Assembly (NCBI GenBank): GCA_937922805.1
Contig: CALAJV010000006.1
Span: 124,001 to 188,000, forward strand
Origin: an uncultured Acidimicrobiales bacterium
Lineage (GTDB): Bacteria > Actinomycetota > Acidimicrobiia > Acidimicrobiales > SZUA-35
DNA: 64,000 nucleotides
Reading direction: 5' to 3'
Below are positions 1-8,652 of the stretch, piece by piece (position 1 is the stretch's first letter; each line of letters opens with the position of its first letter). Position numbers and translations under genes: made by a program. The notes under the pieces were generated by a model. That model saw only the letters and a program-made list of their open reading frames with translations. It did no database searches and was not told the origin of the DNA.

Positions 1-1013
1 TTGAGCTGCTGCATTTGAGTCAAGAAGTCTTCGAGGGTGAATTGCCCATCGAGCATTCGAGCTGCCGCTTCTTCGGCCTCTTCTTGTTCAAAGGTCTGCT
101 CGGCCTTTTCGATCAGCGTGAGCATGTCGCCCATACCAAGTATGCGACTGGCCATCCTGTCCGGATGGAACAGATCGAAATCCTCAAGCTTTTCGCCGGT
201 AGCGGCAAACGCAATCGGCCGACCTACAACTTCTTTCACCGACAGAGCCGCACCACCGCGGGCATCGCCATCGAGTTTGGTGAGAATAACGCCGTCGAGT
301 TCGAGCTTGTCATGGAACGCTTCGGCCACGTTGACGGCGTCTTGACCAGTCATCGCGTCGACTACCAGGAAGGTGTAATCGGGCGAGCTGACTTCGGAGA
401 TTAGCCGCACCTCTTCCATCAGTTCTTCATCAATAGCGAGACGACCTGCGGTATCGATAATTACTACGTCTCGTCCCGATGAGCGAGCTTCATCCAAAGC
501 GTTGGCGGCCACCTGTACTGGATCAGACGGATCGCTGTACACCGGAACGTCAACCTGGGTGCCCAGAGTTCGTAGCTGCTCGACCGCCGCCGGTCGCTGC
601 AAGTCGGCGCCGACCAGCAGCGGGTTTCGCCCTTGGCTCTTGAACCATCGGGCTAGCTTGGCCGAGCTCGTTGTCTTACCAGAGCCTTGCAGACCGGCCA
701 TCATTACCACAGTCGGTGGCTTGGAGTTGTACGTGATCTCGATGGTTTCCCCACCGAGGCTGGCAGTCAGCTCCTCGTTGACGATCTTTATTACCTGTTG
801 AGCCGGATTAAGGGCGCTATGCACTTCTTCGCCGATAGCGCGCTCTTTGATCCGATTTCGCAGGCTCTTGACCACGGTCAAGTTCACATCGGCTTCGAGA
901 AGGGCAACCCGAATCTCTCGCAGCACTTCGTCAACGTCTGCTTCGGTAAGCATTCCTTTCTTACCGAGACGGCTAAAGATGCCTTCAAACTTGTCTGTCA
1001 GTGATTCAAACAT
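1..1013 (-). CDS. ffh: Signal recognition particle protein Ffh (partial, cut by left edge)
   Basis: Ffh is the SRP GTPase that binds signal sequences of nascent membrane and secreted proteins and docks with FtsY. The reading frame is open from the ATG at 1013 to base 1, giving about 337 residues. It opens with the typical N domain (MFESLTDKF), followed by the G domain with P-loop GLQGSGKTT, DTAGR and TKLDGDARGG. The last visible residues (LEDFLTQMQQL) are the start of the methionine-rich M domain, so the RNA- and signal-binding part lies outside the window. ftsY lies just upstream on the same strand, 142 bases away, so the SRP GTPase and its receptor are neighbours. No TAnnnT box sits close to this start, and no strong ribosome site is visible. 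Confidence 0.95.
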   Translation of the reverse strand, partial: MFESLTDKFEGIFSRLGKKGMLTEADVDEVLREIRVALLEADVNLTVVKSLRNRIKERAIGEEVHSALNPAQQVIKIVNEELTASLGGETIEITYNSKPPTVVMMAGLQGSGKTTSSAKLARWFKSQGRNPLLVGADLQRPAAVEQLRTLGTQVDVPVYSDPSDPVQVAANALDEARSSGRDVVIIDTAGRLAIDEELMEEVRLISEVSSPDYTFLVVDAMTGQDAVNVAEAFHDKLELDGVILTKLDGDARGGAALSVKEVVGRPIAFAATGEKLEDFDLFHPDRMASRILGMGDMLTLIEKAEQTFEQEEAEEAAARMLDGQFTLEDFLTQMQQL

Positions 1014-1155
1014 TGGACTCGCAAACTTCTTGATCTGGATCGGAACTGGGCGGGCAGTAAGCTCTCACCCTTTATCTGTGACGGTGACTAAGGCAGGATT
1101 CGCACGGTACGCCTTGGCAAGTAATCGGCGTCAATCAGGCTGGCTGAACATCAGG

Positions 1156-2358
1156 TTATTCAAATAGCGCATCTACAAATTCTGTCGGCTCAAAGTCAAC
1201 AAGATCGTCAACCCCTTCGCCGAGTCCCACAAGTTTAACCGGTAGACCCAACTCGGACTCGATAGCAAAGACAATTCCACCCTTAGCCGAGCCGTCGAGT
1301 TTGGTCAGGACAACCCCGGTTACATCAACTGCCTCGGTGAAAACTTTCGCTTGGGCCATCCCGTTCTGGCCGGTTGTGGCGTCGAGTACTAGCAGAACTT
1401 CGACTACGTGACCTGGCTCTTTCGCGGCCACACGACGAACCTTAGACAGCTCTTCCATAAGATTCGACTTGTTATGTAGCCGTCCTGCAGTGTCGCCCAG
1501 GACCACGTTGCACCCACGAGCGGCAGCCGCAGCCACACCATCGAAGATTACCGATGAGGGGTCACCACCTTCGCTCCCTCGAACAATTTCCGACCCTGAA
1601 CGCTCGGCCCACATTGTGAGCTGCTCCGCCGCCGCAGCTCGGAACGTGTCGCCGGCAGCCATCAAGGGAGTATTGCCTTCGGCTGAAAGCCTCTTTCCTA
1701 ACTTACCGATCGTGGTTGTCTTGCCCACCCCGTTTACTCCGACAAACAACCAAACATTCGTTTTGCCATCGTCTATCCGAAGGCTGCGATCTTTGTCTTC
1801 TAGTTCTTCATGCATCCGTGCCTTGAGCAGGGCAAGCACTTCAGCGCCATTTTCGGCTTTAGCCTCTTTAGCCCTGCTTCTGACGTCGCCGATTAGGTTC
1901 ATCGTGGTCGACACGCCAACGTCTGCTCGGATCAGCGCCTCTTCAAGTTCTTCCCAGTCATCGTCACCGATCTTACTTAACCCAACCAGACCACCGAGAT
2001 AGCCGGTAAAGGCATTTCTGGCTTTGCCAAGCCGGTCGAAGAACGACGGCTTGGCTACAGGAGCTTCAACCTCTTCAACAACCGCAACGTCGGCATCGGC
2101 GGTGTCGACCGCATCAAGATCAATTTCGGATTCGTCGACCGCCAGTTCGTCAAGGCCGCGACCGTCGGTAAGGTCAAGCTCGACGTCCGGGCGGTCAAGA
2201 ACCGCTGTACTGCCCCCAACAGCCCCCTTGGCCCCGGTTATTTCACCGTCGCCGAGCTCCAAGTCTCGACCGGGGCGGCGGCCCATAATGAAAGCCCCAC
2301 CGAGGAAAACCAGCAAGGCGACAGCTATAGCAATGAGGATTATTGGCGTTTCGAGCAT
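1156..2358 (-). CDS. ftsY: Signal recognition particle receptor FtsY
   Basis: FtsY is the membrane-side SRP receptor GTPase. From the ATG at 2358 it is 400 residues; a TTG two codons upstream would give 402. The N-terminus carries a hydrophobic segment (about residues 6-25), then a roughly 80-residue acidic Asp/Glu-rich A region, then the NG domain. Visible motifs are the P-loop GVNGVGKTT near residue 210, DTAGR near 290 and TKLDGSAKGG near 355. A single N-terminal membrane anchor plus acidic linker is common in actinobacterial FtsY. A TAGGAT box lies nine bases upstream of the ATG (2368-2373), suggesting a very short leader. ffh follows on the same strand. Confidence 0.96.
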   Translation of the reverse strand: MLETPIILIAIAVALLVFLGGAFIMGRRPGRDLELGDGEITGAKGAVGGSTAVLDRPDVELDLTDGRGLDELAVDESEIDLDAVDTADADVAVVEEVEAPVAKPSFFDRLGKARNAFTGYLGGLVGLSKIGDDDWEELEEALIRADVGVSTTMNLIGDVRSRAKEAKAENGAEVLALLKARMHEELEDKDRSLRIDDGKTNVWLFVGVNGVGKTTTIGKLGKRLSAEGNTPLMAAGDTFRAAAAEQLTMWAERSGSEIVRGSEGGDPSSVIFDGVAAAAARGCNVVLGDTAGRLHNKSNLMEELSKVRRVAAKEPGHVVEVLLVLDATTGQNGMAQAKVFTEAVDVTGVVLTKLDGSAKGGIVFAIESELGLPVKLVGLGEGVDDLVDFEPTEFVDALFE

Positions 2359-2423
2359 CGACAAATGATCCTACTCAACCAATCCGCTATTTCTCCGCTC
2401 TTGAGCCGTGCTAGGGCCTATTT

Positions 2424-2440
2424 AGGCTGGTAACCAGCCT
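2424..2440 (-). terminator. Small hairpin after the HtrA gene
   Basis: Perfect 7-bp inverted repeat AGGCTGG/CCAGCCT with a 3-base loop, about 25 bases past the HtrA stop and before ftsY. There is no clear T-run on the minus strand, so termination is inferred from position and stem only. Confidence 0.4.
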
Positions 2441-2464
2441 GCTTTGGCGAACCTACGCTCGGGC

Positions 2465-4159
2465 TTACTCTTCTCGAGCATCAAGAGTTGCTTCAACAAC
2501 AATTGTTTCACCCGCTCGAACGACTTCGAGCTCCACAATTTCACCGGCTTGGCGAGCCAGAACCAAACCAGCTAGTTCTGGAAGGCTAGTAACCGGAGCC
2601 CCGTCGAGGCTGAGCACTCGGTCGCCGATTTCAAGGCCAGCGGTGTCGGCAGCAGAGCCGCTCGTTACCTCAGAGATCTCGACGCCGGCCTCACCGCCTT
2701 GAGGTTGTCTTCCCGTCACGCCCAAGAAGCCTGATTCAATCGGCGCCCCGGAAACCAATAGATCAGCAATATTTCGAGCAGTATCGATAGGCACTGCGAA
2801 CCCTACGCCAGCATTTGTGCTGGTTGTTCCGTCGGTTTGGATTGACGTGTTGATTCCGATTACTCGACCTTGTTTATCGGCTAAGGCCCCGCCGGAATTT
2901 CCCGGGTTGATGGGTGCGTCAGTCTGGATCATGGCTACCACCCGCTGGTTACCAATGGGCAATGGCCGATCCACGGCCGACACGATTCCTGCAGTTACTG
3001 ATTGTTGCAGTTGAAAGGGTGAGCCGATGGCGATCGCAACTTGCCCAACAACTGCCTTCTCACCGGTCGCCAGTACCGCGATTGGCAAGTCGAGCCCTTT
3101 CTCGACTGAGAGCACCGCAATATCGGTATTCGAGTCGCTACCTTCAAGCTCGGCTGGAAGGATACGCCCGTCCGAAAGTCGAATTCGCATCGTGCGAGCG
3201 CCATCAACAACGTGTTGGTTCGTAAGGACCAAGCCATCCTCATAGATAACGCCCGATCCCGTTCCGAAGTCTGTCTCGACTTGGACAACCGCGGGGCCAA
3301 GCAGCGTGGCCACATAAGCGGCCGGTTCATCGACATCGACTGGCGGGAGCTGCTGAAGCGCGCTCGTCGTCGTGACTTCATCGCCAGCGACCGAAGCCGC
3401 CGTCTCAGTTACCTCGGTATCACTCTGAGAATCGATGTCAGAAAGCTGGGCAGCGCCAAATCCGGCAGCAGCCACCAACCCGCCGGCTACGAACGAGGTA
3501 AGCGCTCGCCAACCCCAACGGCCTTTGGTCTTTGCTGGTGCTGTAACCTTTGGCGCAATGACTGATCCAGGGGGATCAACCGGCGGGAGATACTTCGGGG
3601 CCCCTTGAGCCAACGAGGTTTGAGCTGGCGGCCCGGTTGGGGTCTCCCCCATGGTCGACCATCCAGTGTTGGGTACCGATGGAGGAATAGCTCCGGCATT
3701 GGAGTCAAGTCGGGAACTCTCCGAGCCAGCAGTCGGTTGCTCTCCTGCAAGTTTTTCGGTTGTCGGCGTCGTCGAAATTAGCTGCCGCCCATCGTCAGGT
3801 TGAAGGCCAGCCGTTTGGGATGCCGCCGACGGCATTGGCGGCGCAACGGCTGATGGACCTGGGCTGGATCCATACGCCCCAGCCAAGCTCGATCCGTTGC
3901 CACCGTTACTACTAGGAACGTCAGACAATGGCGGGCTTGTTGGCGTCGTATTGCTTTCGCCACCTAGCGGCAAACGTTTCGTGACGTCCATCCTCCGGGC
4001 TGTGTCGTCAGGGTTGAAACTTGGGCTGTCGGCAGCGAAACTCGAATCCGAAGAATCGGGAGCAGGGAGAATTGGGTCAGAAGGAACCGTTGGTGGCAGC
4101 GACGGATCGGGCGAAGCCTTCAAGTCCGCATTGGCCTGTCCCTCATCTAACTCTGACAC
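2465..4159 (-). CDS. HtrA/PepD-like membrane-anchored serine protease with PDZ domain
   Basis: This is a trypsin-fold HtrA (DegP/PepD) protease, 564 residues, expected to degrade or refold damaged proteins outside the membrane. The catalytic triad is visible: His316 (TNQHVVDG), Asp346 (NTDIAVL) and Ser422 (NPGNSGGAL). A PDZ domain fills about residues 475-560. A single membrane segment lies at about 217-239. Before it is an unusually long region of about 210 residues rich in Pro, Ser and Thr, presumably cytoplasmic. The start is GTG at 4159 with GGAAGG six bases upstream. It follows a response regulator and a histidine kinase on the same strand, the order of mycobacterial mprA-mprB-pepD. A 198-base gap after the kinase leaves room for its own promoter; a TTGACT box is seen there but no clear -10. 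Confidence 0.93.
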   Translation of the reverse strand: MSELDEGQANADLKASPDPSLPPTVPSDPILPAPDSSDSSFAADSPSFNPDDTARRMDVTKRLPLGGESNTTPTSPPLSDVPSSNGGNGSSLAGAYGSSPGPSAVAPPMPSAASQTAGLQPDDGRQLISTTPTTEKLAGEQPTAGSESSRLDSNAGAIPPSVPNTGWSTMGETPTGPPAQTSLAQGAPKYLPPVDPPGSVIAPKVTAPAKTKGRWGWRALTSFVAGGLVAAAGFGAAQLSDIDSQSDTEVTETAASVAGDEVTTTSALQQLPPVDVDEPAAYVATLLGPAVVQVETDFGTGSGVIYEDGLVLTNQHVVDGARTMRIRLSDGRILPAELEGSDSNTDIAVLSVEKGLDLPIAVLATGEKAVVGQVAIAIGSPFQLQQSVTAGIVSAVDRPLPIGNQRVVAMIQTDAPINPGNSGGALADKQGRVIGINTSIQTDGTTSTNAGVGFAVPIDTARNIADLLVSGAPIESGFLGVTGRQPQGGEAGVEISEVTSGSAADTAGLEIGDRVLSLDGAPVTSLPELAGLVLARQAGEIVELEVVRAGETIVVEATLDAREE

Positions 4160-4357
4160 GCTCTACCTTCCGCAAATTGAAAATTTTCTGCCTGAAATGT
4201 TCTAACCTGATTCCATCGACTTTTAACCGAAAAATCAAACCACTTTGTGCCATAACCCTACCGGGGGGTTCCTAAAGCGGAAATAAGTTCTTCACTGAAC
4301 TAGTCAATTCGACCCATCGGGGTTCATCGTCGGCTGATCGGCGTAACCAACGCCAGC

Positions 4358-5545
4358 TTAGGTCTGCGACGTTGGAAGCTTCAAAACAAAGGTTGAGCCG
4401 ATTCCAAGAGCTGACTCGACCGAAACCGAACCAGCGTGGCGTTCGGCAATTTGTTTGACAATACTAAGGCCAAGTCCGGTTCCCGAGCCGTCGTGTTCAC
4501 CTCGCCAGAAACGCTCGAATACTCGTTGCTGATCTTCGCTACTAAGACCAGGCCCTTGGTCGATAACGCTGATATAGGCCTGCTCCCCCACTTGTAGTGT
4601 TCGCACTACGACCGACGTATTTGATTCGCTGAGTCGGACCGCGTTAGACACGAGGTTGCTTGTGGCCCGCAGCAAGGCCATTCGATCGCCAACTACCACG
4701 ATAGGTTCATCGGCCACATCAGCCGACAGCGAGATTTTGTTTTGACGAGCGGCCCCACCAAACTCCTCGACCACCTCGGTAACCACTTCGCTCAAATCGA
4801 GCAACGATGATTCGAGCTGGGGAACTCCGCTTCGAGCTTGAGAAAGCAGATCTTCGACCAAGTTGCCCATTCGCTCAGTTGACCGGTGAGCAATTTCGGC
4901 CGAGGACCTAAATTCAGCGGCGGTGGCACCTGAGTCGGCCAAAACAAGTTCGAGGTGCGATCTGGCAGCAGCTAACGGGTTGCGGAGCTCGTGAGAGGCG
5001 TCCTGAACGAACCGACGCTGATTCTCAAACGCCCCTTGTACTCGATCCAACATGGCATCGAACGTGTCGGCCAAGAACTTTAACTCGTCCTCCGGACCGA
5101 CCAAACCAATTCGACGAGAAAGGTCGCTACCGCTTATCTCTCTGGCCACCGACGCCATCCGGTTTACCGGACGCAACGCCCAGCCGGCCAACAGCCAACC
5201 AACACCAAACGCCACAACAAACAATATGGCCAGACCGAACAGCGATGCTTGGCGGAGGTTAGTTATGGCCACGCGATATGCGTCATTTTCGAAGGCTTGT
5301 AAGGTCGCTCTCTGCAGTTCGCTTTGGGTCAGTACTTGAAGTTCGTATTCATCGCCGGTGCGACGATCTTTGACCGAGAAGTTTTGGGCTGACAACGTGA
5401 GATCGTCTAGCTGCTTTACCTGCCAGAAATACAGCCCGCCGATTAACACTGAGCCAGCGGCAAAAACAGTTAACGCGTACGTCAAAGAGAGCCGAAACCG
5501 AATCGATTGGATGCCTTGTGGCAACCGAAGGAGACGAACTTGCAC
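4358..5545 (-). CDS. Sensor histidine kinase (MprB-like position)
   Basis: A membrane two-component sensor kinase of 395 residues. Two hydrophobic segments (about 20-42 and 101-124) enclose a short extracytoplasmic loop of about 60 residues. A HAMP linker follows (LRPVNRMASVAREI onward), then the HisKA dimerisation helix with phospho-acceptor His185 in DASHELRNPL. The HATPase domain ends with GTGLGLSIVKQIAERH. The gene begins nine bases after the response regulator stop, so the two are almost certainly co-transcribed. By gene order (regulator, kinase, HtrA protease) it most resembles MprB of the mycobacterial envelope-stress system. The stimulus cannot be read from the sequence. Confidence 0.94.
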   Translation of the reverse strand: MQVRLLRLPQGIQSIRFRLSLTYALTVFAAGSVLIGGLYFWQVKQLDDLTLSAQNFSVKDRRTGDEYELQVLTQSELQRATLQAFENDAYRVAITNLRQASLFGLAILFVVAFGVGWLLAGWALRPVNRMASVAREISGSDLSRRIGLVGPEDELKFLADTFDAMLDRVQGAFENQRRFVQDASHELRNPLAAARSHLELVLADSGATAAEFRSSAEIAHRSTERMGNLVEDLLSQARSGVPQLESSLLDLSEVVTEVVEEFGGAARQNKISLSADVADEPIVVVGDRMALLRATSNLVSNAVRLSESNTSVVVRTLQVGEQAYISVIDQGPGLSSEDQQRVFERFWRGEHDGSGTGLGLSIVKQIAERHAGSVSVESALGIGSTFVLKLPTSQT

Positions 5546-5554
5546 AGACCCAAA

Positions 5555-6280
5555 CTACGTTTCTTGACCCGATGACTCAGGTTGAGCCGAGACCCCGTCG
5601 ATTGGACCAAAGCGATAGCCAGCTCCAATTACGGTTTCGATGAGCCCGGTTCCGGTAGCGGCTTGGAGTTTACGACGAAGCGTTCCAACCGTTACCCGAG
5701 CAGTGTTTGTGAACGGATCTAGCATTTCATCCCACACATGTTCGAGTAATCGTTCTTGGCTTAGCACTTCGCCCTCGTGAGTCATGAAATAGCGCAGCAG
5801 CGCTATTTCTTTCGTAGTTAAATCGGTTACTGGCTGCTCTCTCCAGGAAACGATCTGGCGCGCTGTGTCTAGGGCTAGCTCTCCTGAGAGCAACACAGCG
5901 TCTTCGCCAGTCGTTTCCCTACGAAGCAGAGTACGAACCCGAGCCGAAAGCTCCGGTAAAGCGAACGGCTTTATCAGATAATCGTCAGCTCCCTGATCAA
6001 GTCCACGAACCCGTTCGTCAACCGAAGCCCGCGCGGTCACCATCAGGATTCTGGTAGCCGGGTCGAAACGAGAATCGGTTCTCACCAACTGGCAAATTTC
6101 CAGACCATCGATGTCGGGCAACGTTAGGTCAAGCAAGACTAAGTCGTACGGATTCAACGCCAACCGGTCCAACGCCTCATGACCGTTGGCGGCAACATCA
6201 ACCGCGTAGCCTTCTCGTCTGAGGTATTCGGCTACGGCCGAAGCAAGATCCGTTTCATCATCTACAACGAGCAATCGCAC
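5555..6280 (-). CDS. OmpR-family response regulator (MprA-like position)
   Basis: A DNA-binding response regulator of about 241 residues. The receiver domain has the acidic pocket (VVDDE) and phospho-acceptor Asp near residue 51 (LVLLDLTLPDIDG), with the conserved Lys in YLIKPF. The C-terminal winged helix runs from about residue 130, ending in the usual GAGYRFG. I choose GTG 6280 over TTG 6283 because a TAGACT box lies exactly six bases upstream, the arrangement seen at many other starts here. It heads the regulator-kinase-protease set and probably autoregulates it, as MprA-type regulators often do (inference). Confidence 0.95.
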   Translation of the reverse strand: MRLLVVDDETDLASAVAEYLRREGYAVDVAANGHEALDRLALNPYDLVLLDLTLPDIDGLEICQLVRTDSRFDPATRILMVTARASVDERVRGLDQGADDYLIKPFALPELSARVRTLLRRETTGEDAVLLSGELALDTARQIVSWREQPVTDLTTKEIALLRYFMTHEGEVLSQERLLEHVWDEMLDPFTNTARVTVGTLRRKLQAATGTGLIETVIGAGYRFGPIDGVSAQPESSGQET

Positions 6281-6286
6281 CAACCC

Positions 6287-6292
6287 AGTCTA
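6287..6292 (-). promoter_or_regulatory. -10 element (TAGACT) of the response regulator, leaderless
   Basis: TAGACT, then six bases (GGGTTG), then the GTG start at 6280. This spacing places the transcription start at or next to the start codon. Confidence 0.6.
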
Positions 6293-6366
6293 TGAGCATG
6301 TCAACGATTGCTGTGGTCACCGATCCGTGACGGTGAGCCTGAAACCAGTCAGTTCTAGTGAGTTGG

Positions 6367-6510
6367 CTAGTGTTCGCGCAGTACTTTGGCCCCTTTCAAC
6401 CATTTTTCGTATTCTTCGGCCACAATAAGGTTGGGCTGGTAGTAGTCACCTAGACGTTGCTGCTTATTCGCTAAAAATCTGCCCTCAGTAAAGTCACGGT
6501 CTAGTAGCAA
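6367..6510 (-). CDS. Candidate 47-residue small protein or gene remnant
   Basis: In the 251-base gap between the response regulator and MoxR, the minus strand has an open frame from TTG 6510 to TAG 6367. The peptide has protein-like composition, with YYQPNLIVAEEYEKWLKG in its second half and a charged C-terminus ending REH. An in-frame stop lies two codons upstream of the TTG, and there is no ATG or GTG start, no good ribosome site and no TAnnnT box. It may be a real small gene, the 3' remnant of a lost gene, or chance. I recognise no family. Confidence 0.28.
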   Translation of the reverse strand: MLLDRDFTEGRFLANKQQRLGDYYQPNLIVAEEYEKWLKGAKVLREH

Positions 6511-6534
6511 GACTCACAGCAAGTACGGAGAAAT

Positions 6535-7689
6535 ATGGATAGCAGTCAGGGCGCAGCAGTTCACCTTGAGAGAGTTCTTTTCGAGGTCAAAAAAGTAATC
6601 GTCGGGCAGGACCACATGGTCGAGCGACTCCTTGTTGCGTTGCTGGCCCGAGGTCACATCCTGCTTGAGGGATTGCCCGGCCTAGCCAAGACGTTGGCAG
6701 TATCAACCTTGGCTGATGCAATTGGCGGCAGCTTCACCCGCCTCCAATTCACCCCCGACCTCCTACCGTCAGACCTTATCGGGACGAGAATCTGGCGTTC
6801 CTCTGACGAGAAGTTCGATGTCGAGTGGGGGCCAGTTTTCACCAACTTGCTGCTAACCGATGAAATCAACCGGGCGCCAGCCAAAGTGCAGTCCGCACTG
6901 CTCGAAGTAATGGCCGAGCGTCAAGTCTCAATCGGCGGCACAACCAATCCGCTGCCGACGCCGTTCCTAGTCTTAGCTACACAGAATCCAGTCGAATCTG
7001 AGGGTGTCTATACGTTGCCCGAGGCGCAGCGAGATCGTTTTTTAATGAAGGTCACCGTCGGTTACCCTTCGCCAGCCGAGGAACTTGAGATAATTCGCCG
7101 GGTTGGCGTTTCGATGCCGGTCGCAGATCAGGTGATGAGCCTTGATGAGCTTGAGGCGTACCAGCTCCAGGCCGACCAAGTTTACGTTGACAACGCGATC
7201 GCCCAATACGCCGTCGATCTAGTAATGGCTACCCGCGAACCGGGCCTTCGGGGCATGCCAGAAATTGAACCACTTCTCGACTTCGGCGTTAGCCCTCGAG
7301 CTTCTCTTGGTTTAGTGGCTGCATCTCGGGCCCTCGCAGTGCTCAGAGGTCGGTCCTATGTTGTTCCCCAAGATACGTTCGATGTGGCCAGGGATGTCCT
7401 TCGCCACCGGCTGATGCTCAGCTATGAAGCGTTAGCAAAAGGCCTCAGCGCCGACGATGTGTTGAATAGAGTATTAGCAGTCGTACCGGCCGCTAATGTG
7501 TCACCGATTGAACTGGAGCGGGCCGGTTCTCAGGCGGAAGCATCACAGCAAGCCTTGCCGCCCTACACTCCGGCTCACCCATCTGACACCGCAGTTAGCT
7601 CATCGCTGGTAGACACCGGTGATGTCCTCACTCCTCATCAAGCCGACGAATCGGCCAGCGCTCCGATTCAACCGCCGACCGGCCCCTAG
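6535..7689 (+). CDS. MoxR-family AAA+ ATPase
   Basis: A MoxR ATPase of 384 residues, a chaperone-like AAA+ protein that usually works with VWA-domain partners in assembling enzymes or envelope components. Walker A is GLPGLAKT near residue 46, Walker B is LLLTDEINRAP, and sensor 1 is in LVLATQNPVESEG. The lid domain follows, and the last 60 residues or so are a Pro/Ser-rich tail without clear fold. A CGGAG ribosome site sits a few bases before ATG 6535. The next two genes encode DUF58 and VWA proteins, the standard MoxR-DUF58-VWA operon. Confidence 0.95.
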   Translation: MDSSQGAAVHLERVLFEVKKVIVGQDHMVERLLVALLARGHILLEGLPGLAKTLAVSTLADAIGGSFTRLQFTPDLLPSDLIGTRIWRSSDEKFDVEWGPVFTNLLLTDEINRAPAKVQSALLEVMAERQVSIGGTTNPLPTPFLVLATQNPVESEGVYTLPEAQRDRFLMKVTVGYPSPAEELEIIRRVGVSMPVADQVMSLDELEAYQLQADQVYVDNAIAQYAVDLVMATREPGLRGMPEIEPLLDFGVSPRASLGLVAASRALAVLRGRSYVVPQDTFDVARDVLRHRLMLSYEALAKGLSADDVLNRVLAVVPAANVSPIELERAGSQAEASQQALPPYTPAHPSDTAVSSSLVDTGDVLTPHQADESASAPIQPPTGP

Positions 7690-7707
7690 GGTTTCTCCCA
7701 GTCAACT

Positions 7708-8652
7708 ATGAACGGATCACCGGTGAACCCAATCGACGTCGTCGATTCTTCGACCAGGCAGGTCCTTCGACGACTTGAACTTGATATCACCCGACGCCTC
7801 GACGGCTTATTGCAAGGTGACCACCGAGGACTAGTTCCGGGGCACGGCTCTGAACTGGGCGAGACCAGAATGTATGCGCCCGGTGATGACGTTCGTCGAA
7901 TCGATTGGAACGTGACTGCCCGCCTTCGTCAGCCCTATATTCGTCAGACAATTGCCGAACGAGAGCTCCAATCTTGGCTCGTGGTAGACCGGTCATCTCG
8001 ACTCGACTTTGGAACCGCAAACTGCGAGAAGAGAGATCTGGTTCTCGCCGCGGCCGCCGCGTTCGGGTTCCTGACCAGTCGAGATGGCAACCAACTCGGC
8101 GCAATTCTGCTCGGGCGAGGCGGCCCAGAAATGGTCCCGGCCCGCGGATCTCGTAAACACCTTCTTCGAGTTCTGCATCAGATCGCAGAAACTCCCCACG
8201 ATGACCTGAGCGGAGTCACCGATCTAACTGAAGGCCTCGGCCGCTTGTCCTCGCTAGCGAAACGACGGGGTCTGGTCGCCGTCATTTCGGACTTCTTAGT
8301 TGACCCTGGATGGCAAACAAGCATGTCGGTACTCGCTCGGAGACACGATGTCGTCGCCGTTCAAGTTACTGACCCCCGTGAATACACGCTGCCCGATGTT
8401 GGCACTATCTTAATTCAAGACCCAGCGACCGGCGCCGTTCGCGAAATCTCTACTAGTAAGCCAAAGGTCCGCCAGGCCTATGAGACCGCAGCTCGACAGA
8501 GACAGAACCAAATCGCTCAAATGCTCCGAGACGCTCGAATTGATCACCTCGTGTTATCAACGGACAGGCCTTGGCTCGACGACCTTCTCCGCTTCATCGC
8601 CGACAGAAAGCAACGAATGAACTACAACCAACCCGGTGGTTCTGCCCGATGA
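7708..8652 (+). CDS. DUF58 domain protein of the MoxR operon
   Basis: A DUF58 protein of 314 residues, a family with a degenerate von Willebrand A fold that accompanies MoxR ATPases. The family signature is visible in the first third: GSELGETRMYAPGDDVRR followed by IDWNVTARL and IRQTIAERE, then WLVVDRSSRLDFG where a VWA metal site would lie. No membrane segment is evident. It begins 18 bases after MoxR and overlaps the next gene through ATGA, so translation is probably coupled. Its biochemical role is not established; a partner or scaffold role with MoxR is inferred from context. Confidence 0.92.
   Translation: MNGSPVNPIDVVDSSTRQVLRRLELDITRRLDGLLQGDHRGLVPGHGSELGETRMYAPGDDVRRIDWNVTARLRQPYIRQTIAERELQSWLVVDRSSRLDFGTANCEKRDLVLAAAAAFGFLTSRDGNQLGAILLGRGGPEMVPARGSRKHLLRVLHQIAETPHDDLSGVTDLTEGLGRLSSLAKRRGLVAVISDFLVDPGWQTSMSVLARRHDVVAVQVTDPREYTLPDVGTILIQDPATGAVREISTSKPKVRQAYETAARQRQNQIAQMLRDARIDHLVLSTDRPWLDDLLRFIADRKQRMNYNQPGGSAR

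Noticed and set aside
1..1167. Plus-strand frames over ffh
   Set aside because: They are shadows of ffh, whose minus frame is open to the window edge with all GTPase motifs.
8571..8648. Longer N-terminus for the VWA protein
   Set aside because: It would lie inside DUF58, while ATG 8649 forms a typical ATGA overlap and starts the membrane helix properly.
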